Source of the DNA: Melastoma dodecandrum
Lineage: Eukaryota > Streptophyta > Magnoliopsida > Myrtales > Melastomataceae
NCBI GenBank assembly: GCA_029817715.1
Contig: JARUPY010000289.1
Coordinates: 186,001 to 250,000 of the forward strand
Reading direction: 5' to 3'
DNA length: 64,000 nucleotides
The translations under genes and the position numbers were made by a program. The notes under the pieces are model-generated. The model did no database searches, was not told the origin of the DNA, and saw only the letters and a program-made list of their open reading frames with translations. Shown piece by piece: positions 1-9,415 of this stretch. Within the stretch, counting starts at the first letter, position 1. Each line of letters starts with the position of its first letter.

Positions 1-399
1 CTGCGGACGCTTCGATTCTACGAGGACAAGGGGCTGCTGCATCCACGCCGGCAGGGAACGGCGCGCTTCTACAGTGCCGGGGATCGTGTCCGTCTCGAGC
101 TGATCCTGAAGGGCAAGCGGCTAGGGTTCACGCTCTCAGAGATCCACGAGCTGATCGCGTCGCGATCGCAGTCCGTGCAGGCGGCTTCGGAGTCCGAAAG
201 CGACCTAACCGTCAGCCTCGATCGCGAGCAGATCGCCGCACAGATCGCCCATCTCCAGCGCCAACGCGACGAGCTCGATTCGGCGATCGAAGAGCTGCGC
301 CGCGCGCACGAGCGCATGATGGGGCGCGGTCGACTGACTTTGGAGTGGGCGGCCGGACGGCCGCTATTCGGCGGCGATCTTCACCAGCCGCCATTGTGA
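1..399 (+). CDS. MerR-family transcriptional regulator (5' truncated by window edge)
   Basis: The frame is open from base 1, so the start lies upstream. The visible part begins inside the MerR winged helix: LRTLRFYEDKGLLHPRR is the classic MerR recognition segment, followed by a wing (ARFYSAGDRVRLELI) and a GFTLSEIHELI helix. A charged coiled coil around residues 75-105 (IAAQIAHLQRQRDELDSAIEEL) would be the dimer helix. No cysteine effector site is seen, so a metal sensor is unlikely; members without one often sense drugs or acyl-CoA. The last ~25 codons run into the convergent kinase gene, and a one-base shift near 330 would stop it at about 337, so the true C terminus may be shorter. The target is unknown. 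Confidence 0.8.
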   Translation: MRTLRFYEDKGLLHPRRQGTARFYSAGDRVRLELILKGKRLGFTLSEIHELIASRSQSVQAASESESDLTVSLDREQIAAQIAHLQRQRDELDSAIEELRRAHERMMGRGRLTLEWAAGRPLFGGDLHQPPL

Positions 400-3300
400 C
401 AGCAGCGAGCGCAGCGCGGCCGGTTTCACCGGCTTGTGCAGCAACCGCACATCGGCCGCCCGCGCAAGCTCGCGAACCTCGGCGGCGCGATCGGCGGTGA
501 CCAGGACCGCGGGACACGGTCCGTAGCGTTCGCGCAAGGCGGCGACGACCGCGAGCCCGTCGATCTCGCCGATATGGTAGTCCGCGACGATCACATCAGG
601 GACGAGGCCGCGCGTCTTCAATCCGGTCTCGATGTCGCATAGGCCGATCCCGCTGACGACGACGCATCCCCAGCCCTGCAGCAGCGCTTCCATGCCGGCC
701 AGGATGTCTGTCTCGTTGTCGATCGCGGCGATGACCAGGCCATCGAGCGAGCCTTGGCGCACGGGCGGCGGCGGCAGCACCTTGGCGACCGCGACCGCAG
801 CGGACGTCCGCGGCAAGGTGACGGTGAAGACCGATCCCCCGTCCCCGCGCCCGTACAGGCCGATCTCATGGTCGAGCACACGGCCGAGCCGCTCGACGAT
901 CGACAGGCCGAGCCCTGCGCCCGTCGCCACCTGCGCTCCGGCCGGCAGGCGCTCGAATTCGCGGAAGATCACCTGGCGCTTCGATACCGGGATGCCGATC
1001 CCGGTGTCGTGCACCTCGATGCGCGCGCGCGGACCCGCGCGCCGGATGCCGACGAGCACGCGGCCGTGCGTGGTGTATTTCAAGGCGTTCGAGACGAGGT
1101 TGCGCAGCAGGCGGCGCAAGAGCTTGCGGTCGGACACGACGTGCAGCGACGAGGCGACGAAGGTGAGCTGAAGCCGTTCGCTCGCGGGCAACCGGTTCGA
1201 ACTCCAGCTTCAGCTGGTCGAACACTGTCTGGATGTCGAGGGCGGCAATGTCGGTCCGCGTCGCCCCGGCGTCGAGACTGGAAATCTCGAGCAGCGCGCC
1301 GAGAATCTCCTCGACCGCCTCGAGCGACTGGTCGACGTTGGCGGCGAGCGCCGCCGCGGCGTCGGCGGCGCGCGGGCTGCGGGATGTCGGGCTGCTTGCG
1401 GCTTCGGCGCTTTCCTGATCGCGCAGCCGCTCGCGCAGCGAGGCCGCATACAGGCGTGCCGCGCTTAGGGGCTGCAGGAGATCGTGGCTCGCCGCCGCCA
1501 GGAACCGCGATTTCGAGATGTTGGCGTCCTCCGCCTCCGCCTTGGCGCGTGCCAGCTCGACGTTGAGGCTCATGAGCTGCTCGGTGCGCTCCTGGACGCG
1601 CAGCTCGAGCGTCTCGTTCTGCGCCTCGAGCTCCTCCTCGGACTGCGCCTGCGCGGTCGCGTCGGAATAGGTGAAGAAGAGCCCGTCGTTGTGGAGGCGC
1701 ACGGAGCGCATCTCGTAGACGCGGCCCGGACGCGGCGTGCAGCCGCAGACCCTGGGTCGGTTGGGTCAAGGTGTTCGAGCCGGGCGGCGATGAACGCCTC
1801 GTCGGCGTCGCCGTCGTAGAGGCCGCGCTCGGCGCTCCATCGGATCAGCGCCTCGAGCGGGACACCGACGCGGACGAGATTGCCCGGCAGGTGGAAACAT
1901 GTTGCGGTAGGCGCGATTCCAGGCGACGAGCCGCAGATCCGAATCGAAGACCGCCATGCCGTCGCGGGCGATGTCGATGGCGTGCTGGAGGAGGTCGCGG
2001 CTGTTCTGGATCTCGAAGGCGACGTCGTCGACGATCCGCCGCGCGGCATCGCGCGACATCTCCCGCTTCTCGAGGAGCAGCGAGATGACGACGCGCGACG
2101 AAGGCCGCGCCGATCACCGAGGCGATCAGATGCTCGGCGTGCTGGACGAGCTGGGCCTCGGCCTCTTGCGACGTGATGAACGGCACGCCGCGCGCGGCGT
2201 GATACTCGGCGAGATAGCGCTCGGCCGTCTCGGGCCCCAGATAGCGCGCGACGGTGGCGAGCAGCTCGCCGACCGAAAGGCCGGCGTTGCGCAGCCGGAA
2301 CGAGGTGGCCTGCGTCATCGCCTTCGCGCGCACGAAGATATTGGCCTGGAGTCGCTCGTTCGTGTTGGCGCGCCGCGTCACGGAGAGGCCCACGTAGACG
2401 AGGACGTTGATCGTCAGACTCCAAACCACGCCCTGCGCGAAGGGATCGAGATCGACGTTGAAGAGGTCGGTCGGAACGCAGGGCATCGAAGCCGAGCGGT
2501 CCCATGGTGACGAGCAGCGAGGCGTGCGGCAGGATGGCCGGCAGCAGCAGCGTATAGGCGCAGACGAGCATGCCGGCGACGGCGCCGCCGATCGCGCCGC
2601 GCGCGGTGCTGCGGCTCCAGATCAGGCCGCCGATCGCGGCTGGCGCGATCTGGGCGATCCCGATGATCGACACGAGGCCGAGCGTCGGCAACGAGACGCG
2701 GGCGACGGCGATCGCAACGAGCGCCGACGCCACGAAGATGGCGAGGATGGCGATGCGGCGGATGGCGAGAATGGGCAGCGCCGCACCCTGCGCGCTGCCG
2801 GTCGGCCGGTGGCGCTTCGTGCGCAGCAGCAGCGGCACCACGAGGTCGTTGCAGATCATCACCGCGAGCGCGGTCGCCGCGACGAAAACCATGGCGGTCG
2901 AGGCCGCAAAGCCGCCGATCATCGCCAGCAGGGTGACGAGGCGCTGGTGCGCGTGGATCGGGAGCGCCAGGATGGTGAAGTCGCGGTCGAGCGTGCTGCC
3001 CTGGATCATCGCGAGGCCGGCGACCGCCAGCGGCAGGACGAAGAAGGCAAAGGCGGCGCTGTAGAGGGGCACGACCCAGGCGGCGACGCGGATGTCGCCC
3101 TCGTTGCGGTTCTCGACGATCGAGACGTGGAACTGGCGCGGCTGCACCAGGGTCGCGCCCATCGTGGTCAGGATGAGCGGCAACCACAGCGACAGGCTCG
3201 GCGGCGTGCGGACGACCGCCTCGATCGCCGGGTTGAGCGCGACCTGGCCGGTGAGATCCGCGAACCCGTTGAAGACGCACCAGCACAGGATGATCGCGAC

Positions 3301-3929
3301 GGCGACGAAGCAGACCAGCTTGATGACAGACTCGGCGGCGATCGCCAGCATGAGGCCGCTCTGGTGCTCGGTCGCGTCGAGCCGCCGCGTGCCGATCGCC
3401 AAGTCGTCGCGGCGAGCAGCGCCGCGACGGCGGCGACCGCGGCGGCATAGCTTTCGGTGGTCGCCCCGATCTGCGGCAGCCGTTGATCGACGAAGATCGC
3501 CAGCACTTGCGCGATGGTCTTCAGCTGCAGCGCGATGAAGGGGATGTAGGCGAGCGTCGCGATGACCGTGATGGTGGCGGCGACGGAGGCCGCCTTGCCG
3601 TAGCGCGCGGCGATGAAGTCGGCGATCGAGGTGATGTTCTGCGCCCGGGCGAGCCGGGCCATGCGCACGATTACCGGGTAGAACAGCGCGAAGATGACGA
3701 CCGGCCCGATGTAGAGCGGCAGGAAATCGAGCCCGTGCCGCGACGCCACGCCGAGAGAGCCGAAGAAGCTCCACGAGCTGTAGTAGACGCACGAGCTCAA
3801 CGCGTAGACCGCCTTGCGGACCCGCGGTTGCTGCAACGGGCCGGCCATGCGGTCGCCGTAGCGTGCCAGCGCGAACAGCGCCGCCACGTAGGCGAGGAAG
3901 ACCGCTATGGCGAGCCAGCCGGGGAGCAT
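364..3929 (-). CDS. SSS-type hybrid sensor histidine kinase/response regulator, frameshifted
   Basis: This is a membrane sensor built like the NahK/ErcS-type kinases. It has an N-terminal sodium:solute symporter-like domain of about a dozen membrane spans (from MLPGWLAIAVFLAYVAAL), a PAS segment (DIARDGMAVFDSDLRLVAWN), a coiled coil, an HWE-unlike H-box (AAASHDLLQPLSAAR), an ATPase domain (NALKY, DTGIGIP, GAGLGLSIV) and a receiver domain with its phospho-Asp in PDVIVADYHIGEIDG and Lys in LLHKPV. The reading passes through at least five frame changes (near 3420, 2480, 2090, 1870, 1720 and 1185) while every domain stays recognisable. Because unrelated neighbours carry the same type of slip, I favour assembly indels over a pseudogene. 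ATG 3929 matches usual family starts; GTG 3944 is an alternative. The signal is unknown. Confidence 0.8.
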
Positions 3930-3992
3930 CGCGCGATCTAACACCAGTTTCGGCGGCGGCGCACTTTTCGAGGAATTGCCGAACCGGATGTC

Positions 3993-5142
3993 CTAATTCG
4001 CCAGCATCGCGGGGCGCAATCGGCATGGCGCCGGCGATCAGCGAGGACGTCGCCAGTGGCTTGGCGAGCGCATAGCCGAGCGGCGCGGCGACGAGCGCCA
4101 CGGCATCGAGCCGGGCGGGCAGGGCGGCGATGCGCACTTTTACGATGGTGGCGGCGAGCGGCCGCGGGTCCGGCTTCCAATCGGCCGCGGCGACCTCGAG
4201 GCGTTGTGCGGGAGCAGGGCGGCGGCGACGGCGCTCGGGCACCAGCGTCACGTCGATCCCCGCATAGGCGAGCGCCTCGGGTCGGCTGACGGTGCCGAGG
4301 TTGGCGCCTTTCTTCAACAGGGCCGCGAAGATCGCGTTCTGACCGCCGTCGGAATAGGTCGTGCGCAGCGAGGCGGAGCCGTCCTTGACGAGGGCGGCGA
4401 TCTTGGCGAGCTCGGCGGCGTGAGAGGCCTGCGCGGCCGCCTCGCGCGCCGGGTCGTGCGACGGCGCGAAGGCATAACGGCCATCGACGACGCTGGTCTG
4501 CAGGATCTCGCCCGGCGACTCGAAACGGTCCGAGCCGTCCTTGAGCTGGCGCCAGAAGGCGATGTTCTTGTCGTTGCGGTAGAGCGCCATGTTCTTGGCG
4601 GTCATGTGGAACGGGTAGCTCTGGAACTGGAAGGCCGGCTGGCCGCCCTTCAGCGCGTCGCGGGCGATGGCGTAGAGTTCGCCGATCACTTTGTCGGTCA
4701 TGGCGAAACAGCCCATGGACGAACAGGTGCCGTGCACCATGACGGCTGAGCCCGTGGCGCCGTACGCGCGGTCGTAGGCGTTGGGGTAGCCGGTGTCGAA
4801 GCTCAGATAGTAGTGCGAGTTCGGGTTCATCTGCTTGGCGGAGACCTGATAGAACCCCTCGGGTGTCTGACGGTCACCCGAATAGCGCTTGGGGCCGAGC
4901 TGGCCGGACCAGCGGCAGATCGGGAAGCTCTTGATGAAAACGAACCGCCCGGCGCCGTTTGCCTTCCAAACCTCGATCTCGGACTCTTTCTTGTAGCTGC
5001 GGAGAACGAGGGGCGCGGCTTGCGTCGTGCCCTTGGCCGCCATCAGCGCCAAGGTGGCGGCGGGGATCGGCGCGAGCGCCTTTGCAGGCTCGGCGCGAGG
5101 GGGCGTGGCCATAGCGAGCACGGGAAAGGCGAGCGGGAGCAC
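3993..5142 (-). CDS. L,D-transpeptidase (YkuD family), exported murein enzyme
   Basis: Predicted periplasmic L,D-transpeptidase that makes 3-3 peptidoglycan cross-links or attaches proteins to murein. The active-site block HGTCSSMGCFAMTD (about residues 137-150) has the YkuD His, Ser, Gly and catalytic Cys. It is preceded by GDRQTPEGFYQVSAKQMNP and a GYPNAYDRA loop. A hydrophobic stretch at the start (VLPLAFPVLAMA), with Arg/Lys codons just upstream, looks like a signal peptide. GTG 5142 is the first usable start after an in-frame stop, though a slip could hide an ATG. The literal frame runs on without stop into the downstream kinase. Removing one base near 4008 gives a stop at 3993-3995, 64 bases before the kinase ATG, and I take that as the real end. 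Confidence 0.8.
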
Positions 5143-5304
5143 GCCGAGCGCGGCGCGACGCTTGCCGTCTCGTCGATGCCTTCGTCCTCACCAATGGCTT
5201 GTCCGCGCAGACCACGGCCGCAGGCTAACACCCGCGCCTTGCGCGAAACGAGGCGGCTTTGCGCCCGCGCGAGGGCGCGGCGGGGGACGACGCTCGTTGC
5301 CGGC

Positions 5305-6602
5305 CTACAATTGCACGGCCTCAAGATCGCGGCGCGCGGTCTCGGGGCCGATCCAATAGCCGATGATCGTCAGCACCCAGAGGCCGGCGGTGGCGAGGAA
5401 CGGGATCGTCGGCCCGAAGGCGGCGATGCCCCAGCCGACTAGGAACGGCGCGGCGATCGAGACGAGGCGGCGCCGCCGCCGACCATGATGCCGAAGGCGG
5501 TGCCTCGATGCGAGGTCCTGAAGAATTCGCTGAGATAGGTGTCGCCGATCCCCCACAGCCATCCCAGCATGCCGATCATAAGGAAGCCGAAGACCGCGAA
5601 GATTGCGAAGCTCGACGTCGTTGTCGCCGCCACCGTGCAGGCGATCATGATCAGCGCGCCGGCGATGCCGGCGGGGCGGCGGCCGACCCGGTCGCTCAGC
5701 GTCGTGCCGACGATCGAGAGCACCGCCTGGGCGATGTAGAAGATCATGGCCCAGAAGATCGCCTGCTGCGGCGTGGTGTGGAACTTCTGGATCATAAAGG
5801 TCGTGAGAAAAAAGGTGATGCCCCAGTAGCCGCACGCGTTGGCGACGTAGAGCAGCCAGCCGACGACGATGCGCCGGCGTGCGCCGGGGATCGTCCAGAT
5901 GTTTTCCCGCGGACGGTGCGCGACATCGGCGACGTCGTCGCTCTCGACCTTGGCTAGCACCTTCTGCACCTCGGCGAAGCGCGGCGATTCGGCGACGTAA
6001 GTGCGGAACCAGAACAGGAGCGCCGCCGGGACGGCCGCGAACAGAAAGGCGGCGCGCCAGCCGTAGGTCGGCACCAGCAAAAGCGCGACGAGCGCGGCGA
6101 CGACGAAGCCGACAGCGAAGAGCGAGAACATGATGCCGCCGGTGCCGAGCGCGCGCAGGTTCTTCGGCCAGACCTCGGCCGTATAGGGCGCGCCGACCGC
6201 GAGTTCGCCGGCGCCGCCGACGCCGGTGAGGAAGCGCAGGATCGCCGTCGTCGCGACGCTGGACGTGAGGCCGCCGAGCACGGTGGTGGTGCCATAGAGG
6301 AAGATCGAGAAGCGCAGCGCGTCGCGTCGTCCGACCTTGTCGGCGAGATAGCCGAAGCCGATCGTGCCCAAGGTGTAGCCGGCGAGGAAGATCGAGCCGA
6401 TCGTCCCGATCGTGCCGATCGAGATGTTCAGGTCCTTGCCGATCAGCGGGCTCAGCATGCCGAAGATGTTGACGGCATAGGAATCGAAACCGTAGCCGAG
6501 CCCCGCCGCCAGCGCGACGAGGATCGCCTGCTTGAACGGGATCGCCGTGCCCGATTCCGTCACCGTCGGCGCGAGCGCCGAGCCTGCCGTCACATCCACC
6601 AA
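5305..6602 (-). CDS. MFS transporter (metabolite:H+ symporter type), one frameshift
   Basis: Twelve-helix major facilitator protein of the inner membrane. It shows the MFS loop 2-3 signature (GYLADKVGRRDALR), a second copy in the C-terminal half (TTLSDRVGRRPAGIAG), and a charged central loop at about residues 205-230. The N terminus (ATG 6602, MVDVTAGSALAPT) is cytoplasmic. The frame is clean to about 5470, where one base changes it; translation continues as VSIAAPFLVGWGIAAFGPT and stops at 5305 with the expected two last helices. The general form resembles carboxylate/aromatic-acid and sugar-type symporters; the substrate cannot be read from sequence. It lies alone, convergent to nothing and 97 bases from the end of the MarR gene. 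Confidence 0.85.
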
Positions 6603-6699
6603 TTCGCACCGCCTTGTTGCGGTGCAAGGTTAGCAGGGGTGATGGGGAGGGACCGTCCAAAATCCGAGGCGTGGGAGCAAGAACGTTCTCGTATTCGGC

Positions 6700-7264
6700 T
6701 CAGACAGAGACGATACGCATCGCATCATCGTGGATCCTGGCTGGCGCTTCCTCCGTCCACGCGTTGTCGATGTGGTCGATCATGGCGGCCAGAAAGTCGG
6801 CCGCGCTCGTTTTCCGCCTCCGCCCCTAGTTGCGCGAACGCCCGCGTGAAGCGCGCCGACTGGATCGCGGCGATCTGCTCGATCAGCGCGGCACCGCGCG
6901 GCGTCGCCTCGAGGTGCCGCTGGCGGCGGTCCTCCTCGCCGAGCCGGCTCGTCATGTAGCCGCGGTCGAGCAGGTCCTTCATCACCCGGTTGAGGCTCTG
7001 CTTGGTGATCTTGAGGATGTCGAGCAGTTCGGCGATGGTGAGGCCAGGCCGCCGCGTCGCGAAATAGAGTACGCGATGATGCGCGCGCCCGAAACGATCG
7101 GCGGCGAGCACGCGGTCGGCGTCGCCCACGAAATCGCGGTAGGCGAAATAGAGCAGCTCGATCAGCGCATAGCGCGGCGCGTCCGCTATATCGGGCTGCG
7201 CCGCCTCGGGCCCGGTCGCCACGCGTCGCGCCGCGCGTCCCGCCCCAGACCTGTCGCTCGGCAT
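6700..7264 (-). CDS. MarR-family transcriptional regulator
   Basis: Winged-helix regulator of about 187 residues. The core shows RVLYFATRRPGLTIAELLDI, the recognition helix ITKQSLNRVMKDLLDRGYM and the wing SRLGEEDRRQRHLEATP with its conserved Asp-Arg pair, so DNA binding as a dimer is expected. A frame slip near 6815 (in an ENERG/ENERA context) carries the reading into a helical tail, DFLAAMIDHIDNAW, ending at TGA 6700-6702. The gene is divergent from the aminotransferase gene, and the 123-base gap holds an 8-bp inverted repeat. It therefore probably represses itself and the downstream set at 7388-10734. The effector is unknown. Confidence 0.85.
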
Positions 7265-7292
7265 GGACCTCAGCCTTTCGTCGCGGCGCCTT

Positions 7293-7315
7293 TTATGTCA
7301 GCATTATTGACATAA
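7293..7315. promoter_or_regulatory. Palindromic operator overlapping a -35 box between marR and the aminotransferase gene
   Basis: TTATGTCA (7293-7300) and TGACATAA (7308-7315) are perfect 8-bp inverted arms separated by 7 bases, the size and symmetry of MarR-family sites. The right arm overlaps TTGACA (7307-7312), a consensus -35 element for the plus strand; a weak -10 could be TACCCC at 7330. Binding here would block the aminotransferase promoter directly. The pairing with the adjacent MarR protein is inferred from position. Confidence 0.7.
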
Positions 7316-7387
7316 TTTGGGCTCGACGCTACCCCTCGGCGCTTCTCCGCGCACTGTCGACCGCCCCAATTAAAAGGGAGAGAAACC

Positions 7388-8275
7388 ATGTCCATCCTGC
7401 CCTTCGACCAGCGCGACGGCGTGATCTTCATGGACGGCGCGATGGTGCCCTGGAAGGACGCCAAGCTTCACGTCCTCTCGCACGGGCTGCATTACGGATC
7501 GGCGGTCTTCGAGGGCGAGCGCGCCTACGGCGGGGCCATCTTCAAGTCGCGCGAGCATTCCGAGCGCTTCATCGCCTCCGGCCGCCTGCTCGACTTCCAC
7601 ATTCCCTACACGGCGGACGAGCTCGACCGCATCAAGCAGCAGGTGATCGACGCCAACGGCCAGCCGGACAGCTACGTGCGTCCCGTCGCCTGGCGCGGCA
7701 GCGAGATGATGGCCGTCGCGGCCCAGCATGCGACGATCCACGTGGCGATCGCCACCTGGCCGTGGCCCTCGATGTTCGACATGGCGACCAAGATGAACGG
7801 CATCCGCCTCGACATCGCCGACTATCGCCGGCCCGACCCGCGCACGGCGCCCTGCCTCGCCAAGGCCGTCGGCCTCTACATGATCTGCACGATCTCCAAG
7901 CACGCCGCCGAGCGCAAAGGCTACGCCGACGCCATGATGCTGGACTGGCAGGGCCGCGTCGCCGAATGCACCGGCGCGAACGTGTTCTTCACCCGCGACG
8001 GCACGCTGCACACGCCGATCGCCGATTGCTTCCTCAACGGCATCACCCGGCAGACGGTGATCGAGCTGGCGCGCCGGCGCGGGCGCGAGGTCATCGAGCG
8101 GCGCATCATGCCGGACGAGCTGACCGGCCTCGAAGAGTGCTTCATCTGCGGCACAGGCGCGGAGGGCACGCCGGTCGCCGAGATCGGGCCATACCGGTTC
8201 AAGCCGGGCGCGCTATCGCGGCAATTGATCGAGGATTACACGGCCGAGGTGCAGCCGAAGCGCCGCGCCGCCTGA
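7388..8275 (+). CDS. ilvE: Branched-chain-amino-acid aminotransferase (class IV PLP enzyme)
   Basis: 295-residue fold-type IV transaminase, predicted to interconvert Val/Leu/Ile and their 2-oxo acids with glutamate in the cytoplasm. Lys159 in PCLAKAVGLY is at the position of the PLP lysine of E. coli IlvE. Other family blocks are LHYGSAVFEGERAY, SYVRPVAWRG, EDGRV-like WQGRVAECTGANVF, FLNGITRQTVIELA and FICGTGAEGTPV. An AAGGGAGAG ribosome site precedes ATG 7388. It heads a set with a methyltransferase 15 bases downstream, a membrane protein and an MFS transporter, behind a MarR operator. That context is unusual for a housekeeping ilvE, so a paralogue with a specialised substrate is possible. 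Confidence 0.88.
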   Translation: MSILPFDQRDGVIFMDGAMVPWKDAKLHVLSHGLHYGSAVFEGERAYGGAIFKSREHSERFIASGRLLDFHIPYTADELDRIKQQVIDANGQPDSYVRPVAWRGSEMMAVAAQHATIHVAIATWPWPSMFDMATKMNGIRLDIADYRRPDPRTAPCLAKAVGLYMICTISKHAAERKGYADAMMLDWQGRVAECTGANVFFTRDGTLHTPIADCFLNGITRQTVIELARRRGREVIERRIMPDELTGLEECFICGTGAEGTPVAEIGPYRFKPGALSRQLIEDYTAEVQPKRRAA

Positions 8276-8290
8276 CCCGGAGGCGCTGAG

Positions 8291-8929
8291 ATGGCCGATT
8301 CGAAGGCCATCTCCGACGCATTCCTGCGGCACTATACGAGAAAGATCCGCCACCATGGCCCGACGGCGCGCGGGCTCGATTGGCGCTCCGCCTCGGACGT
8401 GGCGCTCCGCTACACGAAGATGCTCGAGGTCGTGCTGCCGGACGATCGAGGCTCGCGCCCGTCCCTGCTCGACGTCGGCTGCGGTTACGGCGGCCTCTTC
8501 CGCCACGCTCAAGGCGCCGGCGTCGCGCTCGACTATACCGGCATCGACATCGTCGCCGACACGATCGGCCATGGGCGGGCGCTCAATCCCGACGCTCGCT
8601 TCGTCGTCGGCGATGTGCTCGACTGGGATGAGGCCGGCGCCCGCTTCGACTACGTCGTGTGCTCGGGCATCCTCACCTTGCGGCTCGAGGCCGGGGCGTG
8701 GGACATGCAACGCTATTGCGCGGCCGTGGTGCGGCGCCTGTTCGCGCTCTGTCGCAAAGGCATCGCCTTCAACACGCTGTCGATCCACACCGACTCGATG
8801 GCCGACAACCTGTATTACCGCTCGCCCGTCGAGGTTCTGGCCTTCTGCCTCGCCGAGCTGTCGCCGAAGGTAAGGCTCGACCACGCCTATCCGCTGCCGG
8901 AATTCACGACCTACGTCTACCGGGCGTGA
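8291..8929 (+). CDS. SAM-dependent class I methyltransferase
   Basis: 212 residues with a Rossmann-type methyltransferase core: motif I LLDVGCGYGGLF (about 59-70), the acidic end of strand 2 in YTGIDIVADTI, motif II-like ARFVVGDVLDW and FDYVVCSGILTLR. A proline/tyrosine-rich C terminus follows. The substrate is not evident. It starts 15 bases after the aminotransferase stop, so the two are almost certainly cotranscribed and may act on the same metabolite. The family includes many small-molecule methyltransferases, so no more precise name is justified. Confidence 0.8.
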   Translation: MADSKAISDAFLRHYTRKIRHHGPTARGLDWRSASDVALRYTKMLEVVLPDDRGSRPSLLDVGCGYGGLFRHAQGAGVALDYTGIDIVADTIGHGRALNPDARFVVGDVLDWDEAGARFDYVVCSGILTLRLEAGAWDMQRYCAAVVRRLFALCRKGIAFNTLSIHTDSMADNLYYRSPVEVLAFCLAELSPKVRLDHAYPLPEFTTYVYRA

Positions 8930-8998
8930 GGCGCCGACCCGCGGGCTGGAGGAGGCCGGCGCTTTGCGCTAGCGTGAGGCCTTAAGCGAGGAGGCCGC

Positions 8999-9415
8999 AT
9001 GACCGATCTCTCCACCGTTCGCCCGGTCGCCATCGGCAACGCGCGCGAGCGCCGGCTTCCCTGGCCAGCGCTGATCTATGCCGGGGTCATGGTCGCCGGC
9101 GTAGCCGGTTTTCTGCTCGGGCGCGGCGGCGGCGCGGGCATGGACCCGCACCTCGCGACACTGCTGCGCTTCATGGCTGTGGTGAAGGGCGGCATGGCGC
9201 TCGGCGCGCTCGGCCTCGTGCAATGGCGCCTGCATCGGGCGGCGAGCGACCGGCTCGTTCTTGGCTACGGCCTGGCGTTGGCGCTGATGGCGGCGGCGCC
9301 GGGCCTCATCTGGGGCCTCGCGATGATCGGCATCGGCGCCGCGCTCTTCCACGCCGGGCTCATCGTCTTCATCATCCTCGCCTGGCGCGACGACGCCGTC
9401 CCGCTGCGCGCTTGA
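8999..9415 (+). CDS. Small four-helix membrane protein, unknown function
   Basis: 138 residues with four hydrophobic segments (about 21-40, 58-79, 87-106 and 110-129) and short charged loops, so an inner-membrane protein is expected. I do not recognise a family. The start ATG 8999 has an AAGCGAGGAGG site just upstream. Its TGA stop overlaps the TTG start of the following MFS gene, which implies translational coupling and a shared role in transport. Confidence 0.7.
   Translation: MTDLSTVRPVAIGNARERRLPWPALIYAGVMVAGVAGFLLGRGGGAGMDPHLATLLRFMAVVKGGMALGALGLVQWRLHRAASDRLVLGYGLALALMAAAPGLIWGLAMIGIGAALFHAGLIVFIILAWRDDAVPLRA

Noticed and set aside
364..3929. The hybrid kinase as a decayed pseudogene or a case of programmed frameshifting
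   Set aside because: No slippery sequence recurs at the slip points, no domain is lost, and the same slip pattern affects essential genes nearby, so assembly error explains it better.
1570..5142. A 1190-codon minus-strand open frame joining the L,D-transpeptidase to kinase segments
   Set aside because: Protein sequence is recognisable only in parts; the rest is the wrong frame of the kinase gene. It arises from a missing stop caused by a single-base slip near 4008.
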